Positions 7,791 to 15,850 of a stretch of 35,971 nucleotides of DNA are shown here, in pieces. The translations under genes were made by a program, and so were the position numbers. The notes beneath the pieces were generated by a model. That model was not told where the DNA came from, ran no database searches, and saw nothing but the letters and a program-made list of their open reading frames with translations. Position 1 is the stretch's first letter. The number at the start of each line of letters is the position of its first letter. This DNA comes from an uncultured Agathobaculum sp. (lineage in GTDB: Bacteria; Bacillota; Clostridia; Oscillospirales; Butyricicoccaceae). The stretch lies in NCBI RefSeq assembly GCF_944380975.1, contig NZ_CALWJK010000021.1:1-35971 (forward strand). The letters run 5' to 3'.

Positions 7791-8627
7791 TTATCCCAAT
7801 CTTTCCTTGCGTTCGCGACCATCGCGCAGCAGCGCGGTCAAGGTTTCGCGGTCGCCCACGCGGATCGCGCGGCGGTATTCGTCCAGATGCGTGATGATCT
7901 CGTCAATCTCCGCGGCAAGCGGCTCAGCATTGCACAAAAACAATTCGCTCCACATGGTTTCGTTGAGCTTTGCCACGCGGGTCAAATCCTTGTAGCTGCC
8001 CGCAGAGTAACCGTTGTGCTTGTCCGCTTCCGGGCTTTTGATGTAGGCCGAGGACACGACATGCGCCAGCTGCGAGGTGAATGCAATCATCTTATCATGC
8101 TGTGCGGCAGTGCAGCGCACGGTCTGCCCGAAGCCGAGCGACATGAAATACGCTTCCAGCTGCTCGAGCACCCGCTCGGTGCTGCTCTTCGTCGGTACAA
8201 AAATCATACTTGCGCCGTCAAACAGCGTCGGCAGCGCGAAATCCAGACCGGAAAACTCACGCCCCGCCATCGGGTGCCCGCCGACGAAGTACACGCCCGC
8301 GTCCAGCGCGGCCTGATCGAGATGATCGACCATAAACTGCTTGACGCCCACCATATCGACCACCACGCAGCCCTTCTTCAGTTTGGGCATGTTCTCCAGC
8401 AGCCAGTCCACCGTCGCCTGCGGATACAGGCCGATGATGACCAGATCGGCTTCTTTATAAAGCGCTTCGGTAGCGATTGCGTCGATCGAGCCATCCGCCA
8501 GCGCCTGCTCGGCGGTACGACGGGTGCGGTTCCAGCCGAGGACGCGGCTGAGCGTGCGCGCCTTGATGGCCTTGGCCATCGAGCCGCCCATCAGGCCGAG
8601 ACCGGCAATGAGTACAGTGTCAAACAT
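7791..8627 (-). CDS. tyrA: Prephenate (or arogenate) dehydrogenase
   Basis: 278 residues. The N-terminal NAD(P)-binding motif is GLGLMGGS (9-16), followed by GWNRTRRTAEQAL, LVIIGLYPQATVDWL, VVVDMVGVKQ and the family signature GGHPMAGREFSG. The length fits the catalytic core without a C-terminal ACT domain, so feedback inhibition by tyrosine through ACT is not expected. It oxidatively decarboxylates prephenate to 4-hydroxyphenylpyruvate in tyrosine synthesis. It is the last gene of a nadE-vanZ-tyrA operon and starts six bases after the vanZ stop, with TAAGGAG overlapping that stop. Confidence 0.93.
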   Translation of the reverse strand: MFDTVLIAGLGLMGGSMAKAIKARTLSRVLGWNRTRRTAEQALADGSIDAIATEALYKEADLVIIGLYPQATVDWLLENMPKLKKGCVVVDMVGVKQFMVDHLDQAALDAGVYFVGGHPMAGREFSGLDFALPTLFDGASMIFVPTKSSTERVLEQLEAYFMSLGFGQTVRCTAAQHDKMIAFTSQLAHVVSSAYIKSPEADKHNGYSAGSYKDLTRVAKLNETMWSELFLCNAEPLAAEIDEIITHLDEYRRAIRVGDRETLTALLRDGRERKERLG

Positions 8628-8633
8628 GGGAGG

Positions 8634-9290
8634 TCACTCCTTATTCCGGGGGTTAACGCGGCAAATATGCCGCCAAATGGGGGTAATGCGACAGACAATG
8701 AACACGATTAGCGCGCCGGCAAGGTTCAAAATCAAGTCGTCCACGTCGCACGAGCCCGCGCCCGTGTAGACCTGCGCAACCTCAACTGCTGTAATGCCGA
8801 GCGTGAGCGTGGCCGTAAAGAAAAAGATGCTGCGCTGCCAGCGGAACAGTGCGGGCAGGAACACACCCATCGGCGCGAACGCAACCAGATTGCCCAGCAG
8901 GTTTAAAATAACCAGCCGCAGCGAGATATTGCCGTAACCATAGGCGATCAGGTAGTTTTTGATGGTGCGCAGCGGTTCAAGATTGACCTTTTCGAACGTC
9001 GCGTGCATCGACAGGCCGCGGCCAAATGCGTTGTCGAAAAACAACACGTTTGCCAGCACCCAGAGGTAATACCAGAACAGCAGCATCATATAGTCGTGCC
9101 GCCGTTTACCGCGTGCGCCCTTGGGCACGCCGTAAAACAGCGCAATGCCCAGCAGCACGACAAACGCCGCAGCGAATGCGAATTTCTGCTCCGGCCCGAC
9201 GATGTATTCCGGCGCCAGTTCATAATACAGGTTAAAGCAAAGCAAGGCGGCGGTCGCAACGACCGCCAGCCTGCGGATCAGGGTCTTCAA
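8634..9290 (-). CDS. VanZ-family membrane protein
   Basis: 218 residues with about five or six hydrophobic helices. The C-terminal half carries the VanZ pattern: ILNLLGNLVAFAPMGVFLP, then EVAQVYTGAGSCDVDDLILNLAGA. VanZ proteins are linked to teicoplanin resistance in enterococci; most chromosomal homologues have no known role. The start is a TTG at 9290, 18 bases after the nadE stop, with AAAGGGA upstream. No better start exists nearby, since the next Met is near residue 67. It sits between nadE and tyrA in one operon. Confidence 0.85.
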   Translation of the reverse strand: MKTLIRRLAVVATAALLCFNLYYELAPEYIVGPEQKFAFAAAFVVLLGIALFYGVPKGARGKRRHDYMMLLFWYYLWVLANVLFFDNAFGRGLSMHATFEKVNLEPLRTIKNYLIAYGYGNISLRLVILNLLGNLVAFAPMGVFLPALFRWQRSIFFFTATLTLGITAVEVAQVYTGAGSCDVDDLILNLAGALIVFIVCRITPIWRHICRVNPRNKE

Positions 9291-9308
9291 AACAGGTTAT
9301 TCCCTTTC

Positions 9309-11231
9309 TTACAGGTTTTCTGCCTGCGCCAGCCAGAGCGTGGCGCACGCATCGGACGGCATACGCCAATCGCCACGGGGCGAGAGCGTGATCGTGCCGA
9401 CCTTGGGGCCATCCGGCAGGCAGGAGCGCTTGAACTGCTGCGAGAAGAAGCGGCGCAGGAACGTGTTCAGCCATTTCTTAATCGTCGCGTCTTCATAAAC
9501 GCCCGCAAAGGTCTTACGCGCGATGCGGTAGATCTTGCGCGGCGGATAGCCGAAGCGCAGCATATAATAGAGGAAAAAGTCGTGCAGCTCATACGGGCCG
9601 ACCAGATCCTCGGTTTTTTGGCTGATTTCGCCATCCTTGGGCGGCAGCAGTTCGGGAGACACTGGCGTGTCCAGCACGTCGCACAGCACGTCGCTCAACT
9701 CGCCCAGTGTACGGTCAGCCTCGTAGGCCACCAGATAGCGCACCAGCGTCTTGGGGATGGAGGCGTTGACGCCGTACATCGACATATGGTCGCCGTTGTA
9801 GGTCGCCCAACCGAGCGCCAGCTCGGACAGGTCGCCCGTGCCGACCACCATGCCGCCGTGCTTGTTTGCGAGATTCATCAGCACCAGCGTGCGCATGCGC
9901 GCCTGTCCGTTTTCAAACGTCACCGAGAGGTCGTCCTTGCTCTGACCGATATCGGCAAAGTGCTGGTCGACCGCAGCTTTGATGTCCACAGTCTGGAGCG
10001 TCACGCCATACGCATCCGCCAGCTTTTCCGCGTTGCCGCGCGTGCGCGCGGTCGTGCCGAAGCACGGCATAGTCACCGCGAGGATACCCTTGCGATCAAG
10101 CCCAAGCATATCAAAGGCGTGCACAGTGACGATCAGCGCGAGCGTGGAATCCAACCCGCCCGACAAGCCGATTACAGCGGTTTTCGCGTGCGTATGGCGC
10201 AGACGGGTGGCAAGGCCGGTGGCTTGCAGGGTCAAAATCTCCTCGCAGCGTTCATCTCGCAGCGCCTTATTCGCAGGCACAAACGGAGTGCGCGGGAAGC
10301 TGCGGTCGGTAAGGTCGCAGTCCACCATCGGCAGACGGAAAGAGAATTCACCCGTCGGCACGCTCTGGAAGGTGTTCATGCGCTGGCGCTCGTGTGCCAG
10401 ACGCTGCAAATCAATGTCCGCATAGGTGATGCCGTGGGTAAACATACGGCTTTCGGCAAGAAGAGCGCCGTTTTCCGCAATCAGGTTGTGTCCGGCGAAC
10501 ACTAGGTCCTGTGTGGACTCACCAAAGCCCGCGTCCGCATACAGATAGGCGCACAACAGACGGCCGGACTGCTGCCGCACGAGGTCGCGGCGGTAGGCGG
10601 CCTTGCCAATGATCTCATCCGAAGCGGACGGATTGACGATAATATACGCGCCGCCCTGTGCCAGCATGGTGGACGGCGGATTCGGCACCCACAGATCCTC
10701 GCAGATCTCCACGCCGAAGGTGAACAACGGCGCTTCCTCGCAGGTGAACACCTGCCCGGTCACGACCGGCACACAGACGGCCTCACCGCTGCCGTTCCGC
10801 ACGGTCACGCCCTCCATGCCGTCAAGCAATTCGCCCGAAACAAAGTGGCGCTGCTCGTAAAACTCGGAATAGTTGGGCAAATGCTGCTTGGGCACGAAAG
10901 CGAGCACCTCACCCCCGCACAGAACGGCGGCGCAGTTATACAGCTTACTGCGTACGCGCAGCGGCAGGCCAACCAGCACAACAGCCTGCAACTTGGCCGT
11001 CTCGCGGCAGACCGTCTCCAGTGCATCCAGAGCGCCGTCCAGCAGCGTCTGCTGCAAGAACAGATCGCCGCAGGTATAACCGGTCAGGCAAAGCTCGGGG
11101 AATACGATCAGGCGCGCGCCCTTTGCGGCTGCCTGCTTTGCCTGCTCTATGATTTCGGAAGCGTTATAGGCGCAGTCCGCCACGCGCAAATCGGGCGTTG
11201 CGGCAGCGATTTTGACAAATCCATCCTGCAT
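9309..11231 (-). CDS. nadE: Glutamine-dependent NAD+ synthetase
   Basis: 640 residues, the expected two-domain size. The N-terminal nitrilase-like glutaminase domain (about 1-300) shows the Glu (LIVFPELCLTGY, Glu46), Lys (FVPKQHLPNYSEFYE) and Cys (FGVEICEDLWVP) of the catalytic triad. The C-terminal synthetase domain starts around TAVIGLSGGLDSTLALI, the pyrophosphate-binding loop, and includes GTGDLSELALGWATYNGDHM. It makes NAD+ from deamido-NAD+, ATP and glutamine. GGAGG lies nine bases before the ATG, and a good sigma-A promoter is 35 bases upstream. First gene of the operon. Confidence 0.96.
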   Translation of the reverse strand: MQDGFVKIAAATPDLRVADCAYNASEIIEQAKQAAAKGARLIVFPELCLTGYTCGDLFLQQTLLDGALDALETVCRETAKLQAVVLVGLPLRVRSKLYNCAAVLCGGEVLAFVPKQHLPNYSEFYEQRHFVSGELLDGMEGVTVRNGSGEAVCVPVVTGQVFTCEEAPLFTFGVEICEDLWVPNPPSTMLAQGGAYIIVNPSASDEIIGKAAYRRDLVRQQSGRLLCAYLYADAGFGESTQDLVFAGHNLIAENGALLAESRMFTHGITYADIDLQRLAHERQRMNTFQSVPTGEFSFRLPMVDCDLTDRSFPRTPFVPANKALRDERCEEILTLQATGLATRLRHTHAKTAVIGLSGGLDSTLALIVTVHAFDMLGLDRKGILAVTMPCFGTTARTRGNAEKLADAYGVTLQTVDIKAAVDQHFADIGQSKDDLSVTFENGQARMRTLVLMNLANKHGGMVVGTGDLSELALGWATYNGDHMSMYGVNASIPKTLVRYLVAYEADRTLGELSDVLCDVLDTPVSPELLPPKDGEISQKTEDLVGPYELHDFFLYYMLRFGYPPRKIYRIARKTFAGVYEDATIKKWLNTFLRRFFSQQFKRSCLPDGPKVGTITLSPRGDWRMPSDACATLWLAQAENL

Positions 11232-11264
11232 TCCAGTATTCCTCCAGATAATTCAGATATGGTT

Positions 11265-11293
11265 AGTATACCCTTTTTTCGTTTGCTACGCAA
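11265..11293 (-). promoter_or_regulatory. Sigma-A promoter of the nadE-vanZ-tyrA operon
   Basis: Minus strand TTGCGT (11293-11288), 17-base spacer, TATACT (11270-11265). The first hairpin of the neighbouring repeat cluster starts seven bases upstream of the -35 box. Confidence 0.8.
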
Positions 11294-11299
11294 GACTTT

Positions 11300-11438
11300 C
11301 GATCCAACCGTACAGGTTGGATCGAGGGAGGCGCACCGCGCAATAAGCGCGGATGCGCCAAAAAGCAATTTTGCGCGCCAGTACGGCACACAAAATTGCT
11401 TCCCTGTATCAAAAGCCCGGCAGAGCTGCGCTTTTGAT
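11300..11438. repeat. Cluster of four consecutive inverted repeats, function unknown
   Basis: Four hairpins follow each other with little space between. 11300-11324: CGATCCAACC, loop GTACA, perfect complement. 11330-11359: GGCGCA plus CCGCGC, loop AATAA, with one bulged A. 11363-11401: AAGCAATTTTG, 17-base loop, CAAAATTGCTT. 11408-11438: ATCAAAAGC, 13-base loop, GCTTTTGAT. A terminator follows at 11440. No open reading frame of interest. This may be a genome-wide intergenic repeat or a structured RNA; the window has no second copy. Confidence 0.75.
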
Positions 11439-11439
11439 G

Positions 11440-11467
11440 AAAAGAACCGCTGGTCAGCGGTTCTTTT
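11440..11467. terminator. Terminator after the anion permease pseudogene
   Basis: AAAAGAACCGCT, loop GGTC, AGCGGTTCTTTT: a 12-base perfect stem with A and T ends, usable in both directions. It lies 33 bases after the permease stop codon. Confidence 0.88.
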
Positions 11468-11499
11468 CTATTCAATTTATGCTAAGCGGCATCACTATG

Positions 11500-12629
11500 T
11501 CAGCCGACGCAGCCGAACAGGAAAGCCGCAGCCGATAAGAGAACCAGCCCCGCGATATTAGCCAGCGTAAATACCAGCAGATAACGCGGCAGCGAGGCGT
11601 TTTCCGCGCGTAAGTACAGCTTGAGCGAAATCAGGCTTGCCAGCGACGCAATCGGCGTACCCAATCCGCCGACGTCCACACCCGCCAGCAGCGCGCGCCA
11701 ATTGTCGGTAAAGCCGGAGAGCAGCACCGCCGCCGGAACATTGCTGATGACCTGACTGGCCAGCACGCTTGTCCAGTAAGCGCTGCCTCCCAGCAGCAGC
11801 TCCAGCACATTGCGCACCGCTTCGATGCGACCGATGTTGCCTGCAAAGATGAAAAAGCCGACAAAGGTCAGCAGCAGCGCATAATCCACGCGCGCGAACA
11901 GACCGCGTGCAAACAGCATCAGACACAGGGCGACCGCTGCGGTTGTGATGCCGTAATGCAGCACATGCACGACCGACAGCAAACACAGCACGAACAGCAG
12001 GCACAGCAGGACGAACAGCCGCGGCTGCCGGATCTTCTCACGCTGGGGAAACGTAATCTCAATCGTCTCGCCCCGTGTCCACAGTGCAGCCGCAACAGCG
12101 CTAACAGGCTGACCAGCGTCAACGGCAGCACGACACGCAGGAACGCGCCGAAGCCCAGCCCGTAATACGAACACAGAAACAGGTTTTGCGGATTGCCGAC
12201 CGGGGTTGCCATGCTGCCGAGGTTGGCCGCCAGCGTTTGCAGCACGACCACGCGGATCAGCGCATCCATCCGGTCGATATGGCTGAGCACCAGCACGGTA
12301 AACGGCACAAATGTGATGAGCGCCACGTCGTTGGTGATCAGCATGGAGCAGAAAAACGGCAGCAGCACCAGCGCAAGATAGAGCAGGCGCAGCTGCTTGC
12401 GGCCGGTCAGCAGGCATTGCGCCAGCACAGTGAACAAACCGCACTGCTGCAGGCCCGCCACCACTGCCATCAGGCAGAACAGCAGACACAGCACACGCAG
12501 ATCAATATAGTCGGCATATGCCGCATCGGGCGGCACGGCCAGCATGGACAGCAGGGCACAGACCAGCGAAATCACCAGAACGGCCTCGCGCCGGACAAAA
12601 CCGCCCACTTTGGTCAGAAAGGGATGCAT
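11500..12629 (-). pseudogene. SLC13/ArsB-like anion permease with a frameshift
   Basis: Two overlapping frames together encode one 12-helix-type permease. The first (from 12629, GAGG seven bases upstream) reads to residue 182 with family stretches LLPFFCSMLITNDVALITFVPF and NLGSMATPVGNPQNLFL. The second continues from CTG at 12084 as LWTRGETIEI and then helices ending at 11500, including VGFFIFAGNIGRIEAV and SQVISNVPAAVLLSGFTDNW. One missing C in CAC-CTG at about 12084 explains the break exactly and would restore about 376 residues. The ITNDVALITF and NVPAAVLLSGF elements are the paired repeats of the IT (ion transporter) superfamily. No slippery heptamer is visible, so a mutation or base-calling error is more likely than programmed shifting. 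Confidence 0.85.
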
Positions 12630-12655
12630 AACAGGGCCTCATTTCCGAAATCATC

Positions 12656-12684
12656 TGTATACGGTATACAAAAGGACAAAACAA
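12656..12684 (-). promoter_or_regulatory. Promoter with palindromic operator for the anion permease
   Basis: Minus strand TTGTTT (12684-12679), 17-base spacer, TATACA (12661-12656). The 15-base palindrome TGTATACGGTATACA (12656-12670) covers the -10 box and part of the spacer, a typical repressor position. GntR-type repressors bind similar GTATAC-containing sites; the regulator here is unknown. Confidence 0.6.
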
Positions 12685-12716
12685 ACGGCAGGTATTGCTT
12701 GCAGCAATACCTGCCG
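12678..12716 (-). terminator. Terminator of rplJ-rplL
   Basis: Minus strand CGGCAGGTATTGC, loop TGCAA, GCAATACCTGCCG, then TTTGTTTTG. A 13-base perfect stem 50 bases after the rplL stop. Confidence 0.85.
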
Positions 12717-12766
12717 GGTTTCAGACAGCTTGCAGCCCTGAAAGGGCCGGCCGAGCAATCGGAAAA

Positions 12767-13138
12767 TTACTTGAGCTCAACCTTAGCGCCAGCAGCCTCG
12801 AGCTTCTCCTTGATCTCGTTCGCTTCAGCTTCCGGAGCAGCTTCCTTGATGGTCTGCGGAGCGGAGTCAACCTTCTCCTTCGCTTCCTTCAGGCCCAGGC
12901 CGGTGATCTCACGAACAACCTTGATAACGTTGATCTTGGAGGAACCAGCGTCAACCAGAACAACGTCGAAATCGGTCTTAGCGTCAGCAGCAGCAGCGTC
13001 GCCAGCGCCAGCAGCAGCACCTGCAACGGCAACCGGGGTAGCGGATACGCCAAATTCTTCTTCCAGAGCCTTTACCAGCTCAGAGAGCTCCATAACCTTG
13101 AGCTCTTTTACAGCTTCCATAATCTCAGCAACAGTCAT
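12767..13138 (-). CDS. rplL: Ribosomal protein L7/L12
   Basis: 123 residues, the usual length. N-terminal dimerisation part ([30 protein letters not shown]), an Ala-rich hinge ([17 protein letters not shown]) and the globular C-terminal domain with the conserved [20 protein letters not shown]. It forms the ribosome stalk that recruits translation factor GTPases. GGAGG lies nine bases before the ATG. It follows rplJ by 43 bases. rpoB, often next in Bacillota, is not here; a terminator and the permease follow. Confidence 0.98.
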   Translation of the reverse strand: MTVAEIMEAVKELKVMELSELVKALEEEFGVSATPVAVAGAAAGAGDAAAADAKTDFDVVLVDAGSSKINVIKVVREITGLGLKEAKEKVDSAPQTIKEAAPEAEANEIKEKLEAAGAKVELK

Positions 13139-13181
13139 GGGATTAAACCTCCATTATAAGTTATTTTTAAAATTTGTTTGA

Positions 13182-13769
13182 TTACTCCGCAGCGGGAGCC
13201 TCTTCAGCGGCAGCTTCCTCCGCAGCCGGAACCTTAGCGGCAACCAGATCGGCTACCTTCATGTCCTCGTTGCCCTCTGCCTTCTTAACGATAGCATCGC
13301 AGGCAATAGCAAGCTGCATAATGGGGAAGTTGAAGCTGTACAGTACCTGAGCGATAAGAACTTCCTTGCTCGGCATGTTAGCCAGCTTCTTGACCTCAGC
13401 CTCGTCGATTACCTTACCTTCCAGGTAACCAGCCTTGATCGTGAAGTTCTCGTGGGTCTTAGCGAATTCACCCAGGATCTTAGCCGGCGCGATCACGTCG
13501 TCCGTGGTGGAAATCGCCAGCGCGGAAGTGCCGTTCAGGTGCTCTTCCAGAGCGTCAAAGCCCAGTTCCTTCGCCGCAAAGCGGATCAGGGTGTTCTTGA
13601 TGACCATATACTCAACGCCTGCTTCACGCAGCTGACGGCGGAGCTTGGTATCATCCTCAACGTTGATGCCCTTGTAATCGACCAGCACGCCGGCCGGAGA
13701 ATTCTTGATCTTCTCTACCAGAGACGCAACCAGAGCCTTCTTCTCTTCCAGAACCTTTGCATTCGGCAT
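13182..13769 (-). CDS. rplJ: Ribosomal protein L10
   Basis: 195 residues from the ATG at 13769 (MPNAKVLEEKK), with AGGAGG eight bases upstream. An in-frame GTG three codons earlier overlaps that ribosome binding site and is rejected. Family signatures: SPAGVLVDYKGINVEDDTKLRRQLREAGVEYMVIKNTL and IAPAKILGEFAK. The C-terminus is an acidic Ala/Glu/Pro tail (about 20 residues), longer than the common L10 core. It anchors L7/L12 dimers to the ribosome. It follows an L10-type leader and attenuator that should give autogenous control by the L10-L12 complex. Confidence 0.97.
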   Translation of the reverse strand: MPNAKVLEEKKALVASLVEKIKNSPAGVLVDYKGINVEDDTKLRRQLREAGVEYMVIKNTLIRFAAKELGFDALEEHLNGTSALAISTTDDVIAPAKILGEFAKTHENFTIKAGYLEGKVIDEAEVKKLANMPSKEVLIAQVLYSFNFPIMQLAIACDAIVKKAEGNEDMKVADLVAAKVPAAEEAAAEEAPAAE

Positions 13770-13783
13770 CTTTTTCACCTCCT

Positions 13784-13828
13784 AAAAAATAAAAGTACCC
13801 TCCCGGTGCAAAGACACAGGGAGGGTAC
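13784..13828 (-). terminator. Attenuator hairpin in the rplJ leader
   Basis: Minus strand GTACCCTCCC, 14-base loop, GGGAGGGTAC, then TTTTATTTTTT directly before AGGAGG. A 10-base perfect stem with a T tract between the L10 leader and the gene fits premature termination as the regulatory output. Confidence 0.85.
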
Positions 13829-13935
13829 ACAGAAAACCTTATAAAGACGATAATACTCTATTCCGTGTTGACCTCGGCGGGCGGCGAAAACGCCTTTAAA
13901 ACCTTGCGGCTGCCTGCTGTCTTTGACCAAGCTCT
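13829..13935 (-). ncRNA. L10 leader (ribosomal protein autoregulatory RNA)
   Basis: The stretch upstream of rplJ on the minus strand contains the CCCGCCGAGG element and surrounding helices (AAGACAGCAGGCAGCCGCAA to AACACGG) typical of the Firmicute L10 leader. It lies between a consensus promoter and an attenuator. Boundaries are approximate. Confidence 0.8.
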
Positions 13936-13938
13936 AAT

Positions 13939-13967
13939 ATTATATCGAACAAACAGGAAAATGTCAA
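13939..13967 (-). promoter_or_regulatory. Consensus sigma-A promoter of rplJ-rplL
   Basis: Minus strand TTGACA (13967-13962), 17-base spacer, TATAAT (13944-13939): a perfect match in both boxes, preceded by A/T-rich DNA. Confidence 0.95.
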
Positions 13968-14056
13968 GAAAATTTATAAAAGAAATTTGAGACAGAAAAT
14001 TTTTTGCGGCATTTTAGGAGAAATGTTCAAAAGATGTAAATAAATAGGCTTTAGGA

Positions 14057-14085
14057 TTGTGCATGATATAAAATTGTGTTAAACT
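14057..14085 (+). promoter_or_regulatory. Probable promoter of the SLH glycosidase gene
   Basis: TTGTGC, 17-base spacer, TAAACT, ending 31 bases before the start codon. The boxes are moderate matches to the sigma-A consensus. Confidence 0.55.
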
Positions 14086-14116
14086 AAGATTGAAAATTCA
14101 CACAAGGGGGAATACC

Positions 14117-15772
14117 ATGCGAACCTTATATAAACGAGTGCTCAGTCTTGTGTGTGCCGGGCTGATGCTGCCAGTAACGGCGGGCGCAGCAGGCGGCACA
14201 CAGCGCACCAGCCTGCCGATGGGCGGCACAATGGTCTATTTGGAAATGGGCGCAGGACGCACGGGCGAGGTGACGCTGGCAAACAACCGTCTGTTCCAGA
14301 CGCAGTCAGCTTCCGGCCACGTCAGTGCCAAGGCATCCGAGGGCGGAAAAACCGTAGTTGCTTCCATCAATGGCGGCTATTTTGACGCTTACAGCGGCGG
14401 CGCAACGGTTTATGCGACCGTCATTCAAGGCGGCGAAGTGGTCAACGGCGGCGGCGAAAAGCCGACACTGGTTTTCCGCGCGGACGGCACACCGCTGATC
14501 GACCGCGTCAAGATCGAAACCAAGATTGCCTTCCGCGGCGAAGACAGCGCCACGGTCACGGCATATTCGGTCAATGCCTATGACGCGAACAACGCATGGG
14601 CGAGCTATCTGCTCACGCCGGTGTACGGCCGGGCGGTCAATGTTGCTTCCGGCGCGCGTATCATCACCATACAGGACAGCGTGGTCACCAACATTCAGGT
14701 CGGCGGCACGGTGCCCAAGCTGAACTGGGGCACGACCGTGCTGGTCATGAACCAGAGTGCGTGGAACAATCTGGTCACCTATACGCTCGAACCGCAGATC
14801 GGTAACGATGCGGTACGCAAAACGGTATACACGCCGCAGCATGACAGCGCTTCCGAGTGGACGGACATTGTCAACGGCGTTGGCGCAGGTCCGCTCCTGC
14901 TCAAGGATGGCGTTGACATGTGCAACCAGAACAGCGACTTCACCGACCCCAAGCAGTCCCCGGACTATGTTTCCTCCCGTTCGTTCGCCGCGATCATGGG
15001 CGACGGCCGGCTGGTACTCGGCAGCGCGAGCAGTGCTTCGATGCGCAATATCGCGCAGTACCTCAAGGGACTGGGCGCATTCGATGCGATGGCACTGGAC
15101 GGCGGCGCTTCCACCTTCCTCAGCATCGGCGGTTCGACCGTGCAAAGCGCGGGCCGCAACCTGACCAATGTGCTGCACATTGTGGATTATTCGTCGGGTA
15201 CGCTGCCCAAGGGTATCCAGCCGCGCGACTTTGACACGCCTTCCAGTTGGGCGGCACAAACCGTTGTCGATGCGGGCAACGCAGGTATTGTGCCGGAAAC
15301 CCTGCAAAACGGCTATCAGAAGAACATCACCCGCAAGGAGTTCTGCCAGATCATTGACGCACTGCTGCATAAGAAGCTGGCGGACTATGACAAGGAACTC
15401 TATCTGACCGGCATCTCGTACAATGACGCACGCGCGGCACTGACCGATACATGGGACGCCAGCGTACTGGCCTGCTACCGCTTCGGTATCATCAACGGCG
15501 TGGGCAACAACAAGTTCAGCCCAAACGAGAGCCTGACCCGCGAACAGGCGGCCAAGATTTTGATGGGTGCGGCCAACAAGATCAATCTGCCCGGCAGTGA
15601 GGCGAATACTTCGTGGGCGGATGAATCGCAGATCTCGTCGTGGGCGCACGAGGGCATCAACTTCGTTGTCGGCGCTGGAATCATGAACGGCACAGGCGAA
15701 AACAAGTTCGACCCGCAGGGTCTGTTCACCCGTGAGCAGGCGATTGCAACGGCATACCGCATGATGGGCTGA
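14117..15772 (+). CDS. Surface-exposed phosphodiester glycosidase (NAGPA domain) with SLH repeats
   Basis: 551 residues from the ATG at 14117, which has AAGGGGG six bases upstream. A signal peptide (about 1-25) ends at VTAGA-AGG. A phosphodiester glycosidase/NAGPA domain (about 65-365) follows with VVASINGGYFD, VNGVGAGPLLLKDG, RSFAAIMGDGRLVLGSAS and the signature MALDGGASTFLSIGG. The C-terminal 180 residues hold three S-layer homology repeats, two of them clear (FGIINGVGNNKFSPNESLTREQAA and AGIMNGTGENKFDPQGLFTREQA). SLH repeats usually anchor proteins to pyruvylated secondary wall polymer. The enzyme domain may remove a sugar phosphodiester cap from wall glycopolymers. Placed unusually between two ribosomal protein operons and convergent with rplA. 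Confidence 0.88.
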   Translation: MRTLYKRVLSLVCAGLMLPVTAGAAGGTQRTSLPMGGTMVYLEMGAGRTGEVTLANNRLFQTQSASGHVSAKASEGGKTVVASINGGYFDAYSGGATVYATVIQGGEVVNGGGEKPTLVFRADGTPLIDRVKIETKIAFRGEDSATVTAYSVNAYDANNAWASYLLTPVYGRAVNVASGARIITIQDSVVTNIQVGGTVPKLNWGTTVLVMNQSAWNNLVTYTLEPQIGNDAVRKTVYTPQHDSASEWTDIVNGVGAGPLLLKDGVDMCNQNSDFTDPKQSPDYVSSRSFAAIMGDGRLVLGSASSASMRNIAQYLKGLGAFDAMALDGGASTFLSIGGSTVQSAGRNLTNVLHIVDYSSGTLPKGIQPRDFDTPSSWAAQTVVDAGNAGIVPETLQNGYQKNITRKEFCQIIDALLHKKLADYDKELYLTGISYNDARAALTDTWDASVLACYRFGIINGVGNNKFSPNESLTREQAAKILMGAANKINLPGSEANTSWADESQISSWAHEGINFVVGAGIMNGTGENKFDPQGLFTREQAIATAYRMMG

Positions 15773-15788
15773 TACAGCCGGACAACAA

Positions 15789-15818
15789 AAAAGCACGCTG
15801 GAAAACCAGCGTGCTTTT
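15789..15818. terminator. Bidirectional terminator between the SLH protein and rplA
   Basis: AAAAGCACGCTGG, loop AAAA, CCAGCGTGCTTTT. A 13-base perfect stem with A and T ends. Confidence 0.92.
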
Positions 15819-15850
15819 TATTGCTTATAGACTCTGTATCAAACAGACGC

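Noticed and set aside
9003..10505. 500-codon open frame on the plus strand
   Set aside because: Antisense to nadE and vanZ; His/Gln/Arg-rich composition typical of a shadow frame.
12061..12100. Programmed -1 frameshift in the anion permease
   Set aside because: No slippery heptamer or downstream pseudoknot is visible at the break; a one-base loss explains it more simply.
14306..15796. 496-codon open frame on the minus strand
   Set aside because: Antisense to the NAGPA-SLH gene, which has a signal peptide, domains, promoter and terminator.
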